Notes: generated by a model from the sequence alone, not told the origin. Numbered from the stretch's first letter, positions 17,874-26,216 are shown. The stretch: 64,000 nt of DNA from Mucilaginibacter endophyticus (GCF_003351025.1 NZ_QPCG01000009.1:151798-215797), one strand, 5' to 3'. Made by a program: numbers and translations.

Positions 17874-18626
17874 TTAATTTGTTGCACCACCGTTTACCAG
17901 CAAATGCTGGCCGTTTACGAATGATGAAAGATCGCTGGCGAAAAACTCGGCCACATTGGCCACATCTTCAACTTCGGCCAGGCGGCCCATCGGACAACTG
18001 TCAAGCAATTGTTTTCTTAATGCGGGGTAGCTATCAGCTTCGGCAAAGATACCTGAATGATCAACAGCAAATGGTATGATAGAGTTAACTGTTACACCGC
18101 GGTGACCAATTTCTTTTGAAAGGATATCAACCAGATAGCGTGGAGTAGTTTTGCTACCACCATACACAGCCATTCCGGGTACGGGGAATGAGGTGGTACT
18201 TGAGGCAATGTAAATAATACGACCATTGTCTTCTACATTTTTAGCAGCCTGCTGCATGGTGAAGTAAGTGCCTTTAGTATTGATACCGAATACACGGTCA
18301 AACTGTTCTTCAGTAAAATCAACTACCGGGGTTTCAACAAGCTCGATACCGGCATTGGCTACCACGATATCTATTTTACCAAAGGCTTCTTTAGCTTCTT
18401 TAAACAACCTTTCAATATCGGCCACTTTGCTGATATCGGCCTGTACAGCTATTACTTTTACACCCATTGCGCTGATGTTGCTTACCACTTCATCGGCAGA
18501 TGCTTTATCACGTGAGTAATTGATTACGATATCGGCACCTAATGCCGCGTAACGTTCTGCAATTGCTTTACCTAAACCACGGGCTGAGCCGGTTATTACT
18601 GCTACTTTATTATTTAATGAGTTCAT
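17874..18626 (-). CDS. SDR family NAD(P)-dependent oxidoreductase (glucose/ribitol-type)
   Basis: 250 residues in the classical SDR layout: AVITGSARGLGKAIAERY (about 8-25), VINYSRDKASAD, VANAGIE (about 88-94), the catalytic Ser in IYIASSTTSF, and YGGSK (about 153-157), ending with FVNGQHLLVNGG. It resembles 3-oxoacyl-ACP reductase-like and glucose dehydrogenase-like SDRs, acting as a cytoplasmic NAD(P)H oxidoreductase. The substrate is not determinable. The gap of 126 bases to the next SDR upstream argues against tight coupling. Confidence 0.92.
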   Translation of the reverse strand: MNSLNNKVAVITGSARGLGKAIAERYAALGADIVINYSRDKASADEVVSNISAMGVKVIAVQADISKVADIERLFKEAKEAFGKIDIVVANAGIELVETPVVDFTEEQFDRVFGINTKGTYFTMQQAAKNVEDNGRIIYIASSTTSFPVPGMAVYGGSKTTPRYLVDILSKEIGHRGVTVNSIIPFAVDHSGIFAEADSYPALRKQLLDSCPMGRLAEVEDVANVAEFFASDLSSFVNGQHLLVNGGATN

Positions 18627-18752
18627 GATTTCTATGTTTTTGATTGTGATGATTGTTGTTGATTACACTTATTTTTTCTTGTTTCAAGGTTTCTTCCTGA
18701 ATCTTGATTCCTGATTTCTTGCTTCTTGATTCCCCTTTAGGGGGCTAGGGGC

Positions 18753-19493
18753 TTAAGCCATTGCGCCATTCAAACCGATGATTTGTCCGCTGATCCATTT
18801 GGCGTCATCACTGGCCAGGAAAGCAACCACTTTGGCAATGTCTTCAGGCTCGCCCAGGCGATTAAAGGCGTTGAGTGAATTGAGGCGGTCAATTAGCTCC
18901 TGTGATTTGCCTTTGGTGAATAATTCGGTATTAACAGGGCCCGGCTGTACCGCATTTACATTAATACCACGTGCTCCTACTTCCTTTGCAAATACACGGG
19001 TCAGTTGTTCAACCGCACCTTTAGTTGCTACATAGCTGCCATAAGTAGGTGTTAACACTCGGGTTTGGGTTGATGAGAAATTGATTACAGACCCTTTGTC
19101 GGCCAATTTTGTAGCGGCCTCACGAAGAGTATTAAAAGTGCCTTTTACATTGATATCAAACTGACGGGTAAAATCTTCGTCGGTAGTGTCTTTTATAAGT
19201 TTGGTGATCATGATGCCTGCATTGTTTACAAGTACATCAATTTTTCCGTAGTGGGCTATGGCGGCGTCAAACATGGCTGCTACCTCATCGGCTTTGCTCA
19301 CATCGGCTTGTAAGGCAATCGCGTCACCGCCTTGTTGTTTTATAGATGCTACTGTTTGGTCGGCAGCTTCTTTACCGCCTGCATAATTGATAATTACTTT
19401 AGCGCCTTCGGCTGCTAATTTGTGGGCTACTGCTGCACCTATGCCTCTTGAGGCACCGGTTACTAATACTACTTTTGATGCTAATGTGTTCAT
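18753..19493 (-). CDS. SDR family NAD(P)-dependent oxidoreductase
   Basis: 246 residues from ATG at 19493. A longer frame from 19586 would add 31 residues unlike any SDR, and a purine-rich AAGGAAACC precedes the 19493 start, so this start is preferred. Motifs: VLVTGASRGIGAAVAHKL (about 8-25), VLVNNAGIM (near 85), INFSSTQ and YVATK (near 151), then GINVNAVQPGPVNTELF and a terminal WISGQIIGLNGAM. It is closest in form to FabG-like and tropinone-reductase-like enzymes. It is about half identical by eye to the neighbouring SDR in the cofactor region, so the two may be old duplicates. Confidence 0.92.
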   Translation of the reverse strand: MNTLASKVVLVTGASRGIGAAVAHKLAAEGAKVIINYAGGKEAADQTVASIKQQGGDAIALQADVSKADEVAAMFDAAIAHYGKIDVLVNNAGIMITKLIKDTTDEDFTRQFDINVKGTFNTLREAATKLADKGSVINFSSTQTRVLTPTYGSYVATKGAVEQLTRVFAKEVGARGINVNAVQPGPVNTELFTKGKSQELIDRLNSLNAFNRLGEPEDIAKVVAFLASDDAKWISGQIIGLNGAMA

Positions 19494-19714
19494 GGTTTCC
19501 TTTGTTATTTTGTTAATGTTTTTGTCGTTGTTGATTGACAATACAAAGGTGGCAAGAGCAGGGCCCCTTAATGATACACATATCAAAGCATTACTTACGA
19601 ATATCTAAGGTTGGTTTATGCAGAGCTCTTAATTGACGCGGTATTAAGTGCAATAAATAAAAAATGATTATTAATCGCGAAATATTTAAATTGCATTAAC
19701 CAATTAAACCTGCC

Positions 19715-20230
19715 ATGAATAAAGTATTGATAATAGCATTGCTGCTACTAAGCACAACCCTGCAAGCTGCCGAAAAAGGAATCAAATTTGAAAAAGGACT
19801 TACCTGGGCCCAGATCAAGGCGAAAGCCAAAAAAGAAAACAAGTATGTATTTGTTGATGGCTTTACAAGCTGGTGCGAACCCTGCAAAATTATGGCGAAT
19901 GAAATTTTCCCTCAGCAAAAAGTAGGCGACTTTTTCAACAAGAATTTCATTAATGTGTCCGTCCAGTTTGACCAAACCAAAAATGACAATGCCGATGTGA
20001 AGCTATTTTACAAGGACGCTAAATATTTAGCGAGCACCTATAAAATTGCAGCTTATCCAACTTTTTTATTTTTTAACCCAAGCGGTGAATTAGTGCACAC
20101 TGTGGTTGGCGGTACAGTTAAAGCCGACGATTTTATAGCCAAAGCTAAATCTGCCCTTGACCCGGCAACCCAATACACACACCTTAAAAAGCAATTTGAA
20201 CAGGGTAAACGAGACGCGACCTTTTGTTGA
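19715..20230 (+). CDS. Thioredoxin-fold protein, N-terminal part of a frameshifted gene
   Basis: 171 residues. A signal peptide (about 1-19, ending LQAA) is followed by a thioredoxin-like domain with the redox pair C54 and C57 in SWCEPCK, then AYPTFLFFNPSGELVHTVVGG. Such exported thioredoxins act in periplasmic disulfide exchange. The frame ends abruptly at GKRDATFC, and the sequence continues in the next frame with LLTLTHSAQQTGD, a natural continuation. One extra T in the run at 20222-20225 would join both into about 425 residues. The break is therefore a recent mutation or a sequence error. Confidence 0.75.
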   Translation: MNKVLIIALLLLSTTLQAAEKGIKFEKGLTWAQIKAKAKKENKYVFVDGFTSWCEPCKIMANEIFPQQKVGDFFNKNFINVSVQFDQTKNDNADVKLFYKDAKYLASTYKIAAYPTFLFFNPSGELVHTVVGGTVKADDFIAKAKSALDPATQYTHLKKQFEQGKRDATFC

Positions 20231-20991
20231 CGCTTACACATTCGGCTCAGCAAACCGGCGACATCAACTTCATACCTGTCGTGGCAAATGCTTATTTACG
20301 TACCCAAAAAGATTTGCTTACCGAAGAGAATATAAAGTTGATAACCGTTGTCACTAAAAAAAGTACAGACCCTGGTTTTGCGGTGTTACTTCGTGATGCC
20401 GATAAAGTAGACATGGTAGCAGGCAAAGGCCAAAGCGCCATAGTTGTCAACAATATCGCTTTTGACGAACTCATACTTCCGCTGCTGCGCAAGGATGGCA
20501 AGAAAGTAGATAATGGGTTTATGTATTACTATACAGGCGATATCATAACGGATGTAAACTGGGATGCAATTAAGTCTAAAATTGAGGCACGATATCCCGG
20601 GCGAGGCAACGACATGATTGTTTGTGCAAAACCGGCTTACTACCAATGGACCGGAGACAAACCGCAATTTATCGCGGCCGTTAATGCTTATACAGCCAGA
20701 CCATCAGGTTTTGACATAAATATGCTCAATTCCTACGCATGGTCGTTATATCTTGATAGCGATAATCAAGATTATTTAAAAACAGCTGCCGACTGGTCAA
20801 AATCCACGCTCACAGGCGGCAACGAAGAAAACCTGAATTACCTGAACACTTATTCATGTCTGCTGTACAAAGCCGGAGAAAAAGAAGCGGGTATTGCTGC
20901 CTTTGAAAAGCTGATCAAAATAAATGGCAAAGAAAACGAAGCGTTAAACAAACAGCTCGACCAAATGAAAAAAGGCGAAAAGATCTGGTAG
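20224..20991 (+). CDS. C-terminal part of the frameshifted thioredoxin-family protein
   Basis: 255 codons opening at a TTG with no ribosome-binding site, inside the end of the preceding frame, so this is probably not an independent start. The region is helical and repeat-like (LKTAADWSKSTLTGG, EENLNYLNTYSCLLYKAGEKE, FEKLIKINGKENEAL), typical of the TPR-like C-terminal region found after the thioredoxin domain in Bacteroidota proteins. If the frameshift is real, this part is probably lost. Codon use matches its neighbours, which suggests recent or artefactual disruption. Confidence 0.6.
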   Translation: MLTLTHSAQQTGDINFIPVVANAYLRTQKDLLTEENIKLITVVTKKSTDPGFAVLLRDADKVDMVAGKGQSAIVVNNIAFDELILPLLRKDGKKVDNGFMYYYTGDIITDVNWDAIKSKIEARYPGRGNDMIVCAKPAYYQWTGDKPQFIAAVNAYTARPSGFDINMLNSYAWSLYLDSDNQDYLKTAADWSKSTLTGGNEENLNYLNTYSCLLYKAGEKEAGIAAFEKLIKINGKENEALNKQLDQMKKGEKIW

Positions 20992-21029
20992 TTATTGGCG
21001 GGGAAAATAAGTTTAGGTAACGATTTAGG

Positions 21030-21091
21030 AAATCTTATACATCATGCGCAGCGTACAAGGTACTATATGGCATGATGTGTAAGATTTTTTT
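21030..21091 (+). terminator. Intrinsic terminator after the thioredoxin-family gene
   Basis: An 18-bp inverted repeat (21030-21047 and 21070-21087, one G-U pair) is followed by a run of T on the plus strand. It lies between this gene and the convergent ssb gene and may serve both. Confidence 0.75.
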
Positions 21092-21123
21092 GTCGGGGTT
21101 GTTTTCAGTAAAGTATCGGCAAA

Positions 21124-21534
21124 TTAATAGTCTTCGGCATTTAAATGATCAATAAACGAATCCCCGTTTTTTGAAGGTGATTTCAATGGCTCATTTTCAA
21201 AATCACTTTTACGGCCAAGCATAGTAAAGTTCTCGGCCACAATTTCGGTAGTGTACTTCTTTATCCCTTCTTTGTCTTCAAAGGAGCGTGTACGGAGTTT
21301 GCCTTCTATATAAACCAGCTTCCCTTTTGAAAGGAATTTGGCGGCTACCTCGGCCAGCCCGCGCCACATTACAATATTGTGCCATTCGGTTTGTTCAACC
21401 TTACGACCGTCCTTATTAAACGTTTCGGAAGTAGCTAAAGGGAAACTCGTTACAGACACCCCACCTTCTAAATTTCGTACTTCGGGGTCCTTCCCCAAAT
21501 GGCCAACGAGTATTACTTTGTTTATTCCAGACAT
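21124..21534 (-). CDS. ssb: Single-stranded DNA-binding protein
   Basis: 136 residues. The OB-fold opens with MSGINKVILVGHLGKDPEVR and continues with VTSFPLATSE, EWHNIVMWRGLAEVAAKFLSK and KLVYIEGKLRTRSF, all family hallmarks. The tail is short and ends DHLNAEDY, unlike the DDDIPF tail of the main replicative SSB of many bacteria. It may be a second SSB or a lineage variant. It coats single-stranded DNA as a tetramer in replication and repair. The gene follows mutY by 24 bases and may share its transcript; a box at 21549-21556 could give it its own promoter. Confidence 0.92.
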   Translation of the reverse strand: MSGINKVILVGHLGKDPEVRNLEGGVSVTSFPLATSETFNKDGRKVEQTEWHNIVMWRGLAEVAAKFLSKGKLVYIEGKLRTRSFEDKEGIKKYTTEIVAENFTMLGRKSDFENEPLKSPSKNGDSFIDHLNAEDY

Positions 21535-21548
21535 GCCCTAAATTAACG

Positions 21549-21556
21549 CAAAATTA
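21549..21556 (-). promoter_or_regulatory. Possible -7 box for ssb (TAATTTTG on the minus strand)
   Basis: On the minus strand the sequence fits the Bacteroidota -7 consensus TAnnTTTG, 15 bases before the ssb ATG. No clear -33 TTTG element is at the right spacing, so this is a weak call. Confidence 0.25.
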
Positions 21557-21558
21557 TT

Positions 21559-22605
21559 TTACAAATTAAAAATATTTTTTAATAATATAAAAATGATTTT
21601 CGGCAATGCTAATTCCGGAAGGTTTTGAACCTTGATTTTTACCCAGTTTTCATTCATTTTGATTGGCTGATTCTCAATTTTTATCAGCCTAACAAAAAGT
21701 CGCTGATGGGTAAGAATATGTTTATACACCGGCGAAACTTCTATTGCTTCAATATCATTACCAAAAACATCTAAAACCGCAGGTTGTTTCAATAATTCTT
21801 TTGTGCTTAAAAGCGTATCTGTTTCAACCATAGGCAAATCATACATATTCGCCCAGATATCCCTATCACCCCTTTTGTTCATTAAAACGGTATCCCCGTC
21901 GGTTACCAGGAAATAATTTAAAAAGCGTTCGCGCACTTTCAGGTTTTTTAATTTAACCGGCAGGTCGGCCACCGCGTTAGTATTAAATGCCACACAATCC
22001 ATTCGTACAGGGCAAATATTACAGCTCGGAGCTTTAGGTTTGCACAGCATAGCGCCAAACTCCATCATGGCCTGATTATGCAGCCCCGGCATTTTCTTAT
22101 TAAGAAAATCATCCGCTACCTGCTGGAATGTTTTTTTACCCGCAGTTGAGTTGATGGGCTCGTAAATACCCAGGTACCGCGCCAGCACTCGGTAAACATT
22201 GCCGTCAACCACGGCCTTTGCTTCATTGGCAGCAAACGATGCTATAGCGGCCGCGGTGTATTCGCCAATTCCTTTTAGCTTTATCAGTTCGTTATAGCTA
22301 TCCGGAAAACGGCCATGATGAAGCTCTTGCACCAGTCGCGCTGTTTTAAGCATGTTACGCCCTCTTGAATAATAGCCCAGCCCCTGCCATAGTTTCAGGA
22401 TCTCATCTTCATGGGCGGCGGCAAAACTGCTTACATCGGGGTATTTTTCAAGGAAGCGATAAAAGTAAGGCATCCCCTGTTCTACCCGGGTTTGCTGCAG
22501 TATAATTTCCGAAAGCCAGATCACGTAAGCGTCTGTGGTATTACGCCAGGGCAGGTCGCGTTTATTCTTCAAATACCATTGAACTATTTCGTCTGTAAAA
22601 TTCAT
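21559..22605 (-). CDS. mutY: A/G-specific adenine glycosylase MutY
   Basis: 348 residues from ATG at 22605; an upstream in-frame ATG at 22632 adds only nine residues outside the family start. The sequence shows WRNTTDAYVIWLSEIILQQT with the catalytic Glu, the helix-hairpin-helix LKGIGEYTAAAI, the catalytic-Asp segment KAVVDGNVYRVLAR, and a four-Cys [4Fe-4S] loop C-x6-C-x2-C-x5-C (CKPKAPSCNICPVRMDC). The C-terminal Nudix-like domain (about 220-348) recognises 8-oxoguanine. MutY removes adenine mispaired with 8-oxoG. Confidence 0.96.
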   Translation of the reverse strand: MNFTDEIVQWYLKNKRDLPWRNTTDAYVIWLSEIILQQTRVEQGMPYFYRFLEKYPDVSSFAAAHEDEILKLWQGLGYYSRGRNMLKTARLVQELHHGRFPDSYNELIKLKGIGEYTAAAIASFAANEAKAVVDGNVYRVLARYLGIYEPINSTAGKKTFQQVADDFLNKKMPGLHNQAMMEFGAMLCKPKAPSCNICPVRMDCVAFNTNAVADLPVKLKNLKVRERFLNYFLVTDGDTVLMNKRGDRDIWANMYDLPMVETDTLLSTKELLKQPAVLDVFGNDIEAIEVSPVYKHILTHQRLFVRLIKIENQPIKMNENWVKIKVQNLPELALPKIIFILLKNIFNL

Positions 22606-22741
22606 CGATGTAAAAGTAAGTAATTGCAGCACCAGGAAGCCGGGAATCAGGAAACAAGAAGTTAAGGATACCGGGAATGGAAACTGGGGTTAAGAAAACT
22701 GCCACAGGAAATTCAGAAATCCGGGCCGGACCCGCTTAAAA

Positions 22742-22806
22742 AAGTGTGAAAGGTAAGTGTTGCCCAGGCCTATCAGGATGGTGGATTTGCACACTTTTTT
22801 TCACAC
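22742..22806. other. Strong hairpin in the mutY-HU gap (22606-22999); candidate small RNA or attenuator
   Basis: GTGTGAAA-ggt-AAGTGT (22744-22760) pairs with ACACTT-tt-TTTCACAC (22791-22806), a 14-bp stem with a small internal loop and a 30-base apical loop. A run of seven T lies in the right arm. The rest of the 394-base gap holds no credible coding frame. Its right end carries the HU promoter box. Confidence 0.45.
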
Positions 22807-22941
22807 CTCTTCACAACCGGCAACCTGTATTTTGCCCGTGATTTATAAGGCTCTCATACTCAAAATTGTAACGATAGTGTATGTTTTAAGGGCTGAACAA
22901 AAAAAAACGGATAAATATTTCGCTGTTAACGGATAAAGCAA

Positions 22942-22949
22942 TACTTTTG
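22942..22949 (+). promoter_or_regulatory. Bacteroidota-type -7 box (TACTTTTG) before the HU gene
   Basis: TACTTTTG fits TAnnTTTG and lies 50 bases upstream of the ATG at 23000. About 20 bases before it a TTTCG could serve as a degenerate -33 element. The long leader is usual for this phylum. Confidence 0.45.
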
Positions 22950-22999
22950 CAACCCCAAAACAGTTAAGTATTTATAAAATAAAATTAAGTAAATAAGAT

Positions 23000-23296
23000 A
23001 TGACTAAGGCAGAAATTATAACTGAAATCTCATCAAAAACAGGTATAGAGAAAGTAGACGTGCAGGAAACTGTTGAGGCGTTTTTCAAAGTTGTTAAAAG
23101 CTCAATGGTTGGCGGCGAAAACGTATACGTAAGAGGATTCGGTAGTTTTGTTGTTAAAAAAAGAGCTAAAAAAACAGCACGTAACATTTCAAAAAATACT
23201 GCCATCATTATCCCTGAGCACTTTGTGCCAAGCTTTAAACCAGCTAAAACTTTTGTTGAGAAAGTAAAGTCAGGTAACAAAACCAGCAAAAAATAA
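23000..23296 (+). CDS. HU/IHF family DNA-binding protein
   Basis: 98 residues, a typical length. The sequence begins MTKAEIITEISSKTGIEKVD and contains VRGFGSFVVKKRAKKTARNI, the beta-arm region that inserts into the DNA minor groove. In the usual family motif the arm carries RNPxT; here the equivalent region reads ARNISKNTAIIIPEH, as is common in Bacteroidota HU. It acts as a dimeric nucleoid-shaping protein. It opens a cluster with a TPR protein 12 bases downstream and an mS38-like ribosomal protein, an arrangement that suggests growth-linked expression. Confidence 0.93.
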   Translation: MTKAEIITEISSKTGIEKVDVQETVEAFFKVVKSSMVGGENVYVRGFGSFVVKKRAKKTARNISKNTAIIIPEHFVPSFKPAKTFVEKVKSGNKTSKK

Positions 23297-23308
23297 TTAT
23301 ACGCCATC

Positions 23309-24163
23309 ATGAATAAGAAACAAATAGTCGTTAGTGCAGCCGTAGTTGTTATTATGGGCTATTTGTATTGGTTGCCCGTAAAAGGTTTAGTAAAACCAAA
23401 AGACGATAAAAACAGCAAACCGGCCATGGCTGCCTCTGCAGGCGCCACTAAACCGGCAGCTAACGTTACTGTTGATATGGTATCGGCCCCGGCCAAAGCA
23501 GCTATTGGGGATGCATTGGCGGCTAAGATCAACGACCTTGAAGCCCAGTTAAAAAAAGCATCAGACGCAGATGCACCAGCTTTGCAACAGCAACTGGCCA
23601 AACACTGGGACGATGTTAACCAGCCTGCACCCGCGGCATTCTATTACCAGGCAGTAGCCCGTAAAGAAAACAAGGTGCAAGACTGGATAAATGCAGGTAA
23701 CCGTTTTAATGATGCATATAAACTTACACAGGATACTTTATTTCAGCCCGCGTTTGTAAATAATGCAGCCGAAGCATTTCAAAATGCTTTGAAATTACAG
23801 CCCGAAAGCCTTGAAGGTAAAACCGGGTTGGGCATAGCTTACGTTAACGGCGCAGCCGGCCCTATGCAGGGTATAGCGCTGTTGCTTGAGGTTGTAAAAA
23901 AAGACCCGAACAATTGGAACGCTAACCTTAACTTAGGTATGTTTGCCATGAAATCGGGTCAGTATGAAAAAGCGGTAGGCAGGTTTAAAACACTGCTTGC
24001 GCAAAAGCAGGAACTGGAACCGACTTTCTATTTAGCCGAAAGCTATAAGCAATTGGGTATGAAAAAGGAAGCTATTGACGCTTACCAGAAATGCAAAGAA
24101 ATGATGCCTGACCCCGTATTCAGTCAGCGCATTGATGGATATATCAAGGAATTAAATAACTAA
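23309..24163 (+). CDS. Membrane-anchored tetratricopeptide repeat protein
   Basis: 284 residues. One membrane helix lies near the N-terminus (about 5-22, IVVSAAVVVIMGYLYWL), followed by an Ala/Lys/Pro-rich linker and a helical body. TPR units are visible at about 150-180 (AAEAFQNALKLQPESLEGKT), 200-240 (LLEVVKKDPNNWNANLNLG) and 245-280 (YEKAVGRFKTLL, AIDAYQKCKEM). It is probably anchored in the inner membrane with the repeats in the periplasm. The role is unknown, but it lies between HU and the small ribosomal protein. Confidence 0.9.
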   Translation: MNKKQIVVSAAVVVIMGYLYWLPVKGLVKPKDDKNSKPAMAASAGATKPAANVTVDMVSAPAKAAIGDALAAKINDLEAQLKKASDADAPALQQQLAKHWDDVNQPAPAAFYYQAVARKENKVQDWINAGNRFNDAYKLTQDTLFQPAFVNNAAEAFQNALKLQPESLEGKTGLGIAYVNGAAGPMQGIALLLEVVKKDPNNWNANLNLGMFAMKSGQYEKAVGRFKTLLAQKQELEPTFYLAESYKQLGMKKEAIDAYQKCKEMMPDPVFSQRIDGYIKELNN

Positions 24164-24185
24164 CACACATTTAAAAATTATTATT

Positions 24186-24275
24186 ATGCCGAGCGGTAAA
24201 AAACGTAAAAGACACAAAATGGCTACCCACAAACGTAAAAAACGTTTAAGAAAAAACAGACATAAAAAGAAATAA
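24186..24275 (+). CDS. Small basic ribosomal-type protein, AURKAIP1/COX24 (mS38, bS22-like) domain
   Basis: 29 residues, encoded by 90 bases. The product is Lys/Arg/His-rich: it starts MPSGKKRKRHKMATHKRKK, continues RLRKNRH and ends KKK. This is the core of the AURKAIP1/COX24 C-terminal domain, found in mitochondrial mS38 and in bacterial small-subunit proteins such as mycobacterial bS22. The family is known as short proteins of about 30 residues that are easily missed in annotation. The gene follows the TPR gene by 22 bases and precedes a terminator at 24375, so it ends the HU operon. Binding to the 30S subunit is inference from family. Confidence 0.9.
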   Translation: MPSGKKRKRHKMATHKRKKRLRKNRHKKK

Positions 24276-24300
24276 GCATTTGTGTTAAGTCGATAGTACT

Positions 24301-24363
24301 TAGTCTTAAGTACAAAGTCTTCTTTTTCTTGACTTTAAACTTTCGACTAACGACTTAAGACTA
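24301..24363. repeat. Nested inverted repeat, AGTCTTAAGT type
   Basis: TAGTCTTAAGT (24301-24311) pairs with ACTTAAGACTA (24353-24363). An inner AAAGTC/GACTTT pair adds to the stem. This low-complexity, gact/agtc-rich sequence resembles other intergenic repeats in this window. Its function is unknown. Confidence 0.55.
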
Positions 24364-24374
24364 AACATTAATGG

Positions 24375-24408
24375 TTTACCTGCCCCCAACCGGGGCTGGT
24401 AACTTTTT
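24375..24408 (+). terminator. Intrinsic terminator of the HU-TPR-mS38 operon
   Basis: GTTTACCTGCCCC and GGGGCTGGTAAC pair with a mismatch and a small loop (24376-24402), followed at once by five T. It lies about 100 bases after the last gene of the cluster. Confidence 0.75.
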
Positions 24409-24476
24409 ATTTATTAGTGTTTTTTTACCCACTTATTAACACACGGTTTTTACCGTTATAAGAAATGGAGTAGCAA

Positions 24477-26027
24477 TTGATAAAAGAATTAATTATCGAT
24501 TCATCCCCCAACGGGGCTACCATTGCATTATTACAGGATAAACAACTCGTAGAGCTTCACAAAGAACAGGTAAGCAACAACTATACAGTTGGCGATATTT
24601 ACCTGGGCCGTATCAAAAAGATTATGCCCAGCCTAAATGCCGCCTTTGTTGACGTTGGCTATGAGAAGGATGCCTTTTTGCATTATCTTGACCTTGGTCC
24701 GCAGGTACAAAGCCTGCTTAAACTGACCAAACAGGTACGTAGCGGGGGATATCAATCTAAGCTATTGGATGGGTTTAAGCTTGAGGCCGATATCAATAAA
24801 GGAGGCAAAATCTCCGAGATATTGACCAAAAACCAGCTTATCCCGGTACAGATAGCCAAAGAACCCATATCAACTAAGGGGCCACGTTTAAGTTCCGACC
24901 TGTCAATAGCAGGCCGGTATGTTGTTTTAGTACCTTTTTCGGAAGCTATTTCCATTTCGAAAAAGATAAAAAGCAATACTGAGCGCACCAGGCTCCGGAA
25001 AGTAGTTGAAAGCATTAAGCCAAAGCATTTTGGCGTTATCATCCGTACAGTTTCCGAAGGTAAAGGAGTTGATGAGCTGCAGAAAGACCTGCTTGATCTG
25101 ATCTCAAAATGGGAGCAGTTTATTACCAAGCTGCCATCTGTTGAGCCTTCAAAAAAGGTATTGGGCGAAATTGGGCGTACATCAACTATCCTCAGGGATA
25201 TTTTGAACCCCGATTTTCAGCACATTTATACCAATGACAACAGTATGTTCGAAGAAATTCGTTCATACATTCATGAAATATCGCCCGATATGGAAAGTAT
25301 AGTCCGCATGCACAAGCATAAGGAACCTATATTTGACCATTTTGGTATCGAAAAGCAAATCAAGGGAGCGTTTGGTAAAACCGTGAACCTTGCCGGTGGC
25401 GCTTACCTGGTAATTGAGCATACCGAAGCCCTGCACGTTATTGACGTAAACAGCGGTAATCGTACAGCCAGTAAAGAAAACCAGGAAGAGAACGCTTACC
25501 AGGTAAACAAGGAAGCCGCCAAAGAAATAGCAAGGCAATTACGCCTGCGCGATATGGGCGGCATTGTGGTGATCGATTTTATCGATATGCACAAACCTCA
25601 AAACCGTAAAGAGCTTTTTGATTTTCTGCGTGCCGAAATGCAGTACGACCGTGCCAAGCACACCATTTTGCCTCCGAGCAAATTTGGCTTAGTGCAGATC
25701 ACCCGTCAGCGTGTAAGGCCAGAAATGAACATTGTTACCAGCGAGGTTTGTCCAACCTGTAACGGAACCGGCACTATAAGGCCAACCATTTTGCTGATGG
25801 ATGATATTGAAAATAATTTCAATTATATCCTTACCGAGCAAAACGAAAAAGGGATTACCCTGTGCGTGCACCCATATATTGAAGCCTACATTAAAAAAGG
25901 CATCTATAACCGCCAAATGAAGTGGTTTATCAAATATGGCCAATGGATAAAGGTTAAAAGCAACCCATCCTACCAGATCACGGAATTCCATTTCTTCTCA
26001 TCAAAAGACGAAGAAATTAAACTGTAA
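24477..26027 (+). CDS. rng: Rne/Rng family ribonuclease (RNase G-like)
   Basis: 516 residues, translated from a TTG start; no in-frame ATG lies nearby upstream, and family members begin at this point (IKELIIDSSPNGATIALL). An S1-like region (YTVGDIYLGRIKKIMPSLNA, then AFVDVGYEKDAFLHYLDLG) is followed by the RNase H-like catalytic domain with INKGGK, LTKNQLIPVQI and the metal-binding Asp motif IDVNSGNR plus VIDFIDMHKP. The zinc-link motif C-x2-C (CPTCNGTG) lies near 425. It cleaves single-stranded AU-rich RNA 5'-end dependently, in rRNA and mRNA processing. It lacks the long scaffold tail of RNase E, so RNase G fits. Confidence 0.94.
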   Translation: MIKELIIDSSPNGATIALLQDKQLVELHKEQVSNNYTVGDIYLGRIKKIMPSLNAAFVDVGYEKDAFLHYLDLGPQVQSLLKLTKQVRSGGYQSKLLDGFKLEADINKGGKISEILTKNQLIPVQIAKEPISTKGPRLSSDLSIAGRYVVLVPFSEAISISKKIKSNTERTRLRKVVESIKPKHFGVIIRTVSEGKGVDELQKDLLDLISKWEQFITKLPSVEPSKKVLGEIGRTSTILRDILNPDFQHIYTNDNSMFEEIRSYIHEISPDMESIVRMHKHKEPIFDHFGIEKQIKGAFGKTVNLAGGAYLVIEHTEALHVIDVNSGNRTASKENQEENAYQVNKEAAKEIARQLRLRDMGGIVVIDFIDMHKPQNRKELFDFLRAEMQYDRAKHTILPPSKFGLVQITRQRVRPEMNIVTSEVCPTCNGTGTIRPTILLMDDIENNFNYILTEQNEKGITLCVHPYIEAYIKKGIYNRQMKWFIKYGQWIKVKSNPSYQITEFHFFSSKDEEIKL

Positions 26028-26076
26028 AACTTTCAGAAGTGCAACTGTTTGAAAATGGCACAAATTAAAGATCTTT

Positions 26077-26115
26077 AAAAGAGCAGATGTTTGGATGAGC
26101 ATCTGCTCTTTTTAT
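26077..26115 (+). terminator. Intrinsic terminator after the RNase G gene
   Basis: AAAAGAGCAGATG (26077-26089) pairs perfectly with CATCTGCTCTTTT (26100-26112) around a 10-base loop, then runs into T. Confidence 0.85.
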
Positions 26116-26216
26116 TTTCCCCTCTTCTATATTTCATCAAAATTTAGCGATAACATAACTCACACAGGTTAAATGCGATGCATACATTGCAATGTTTTAA
26201 TCGCTATTTTTGAGAT

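Noticed and set aside
22972..23310. 112-codon minus-strand frame opposite the HU gene
   Set aside because: Exact shadow of the HU gene; the HU frame has clear family motifs.
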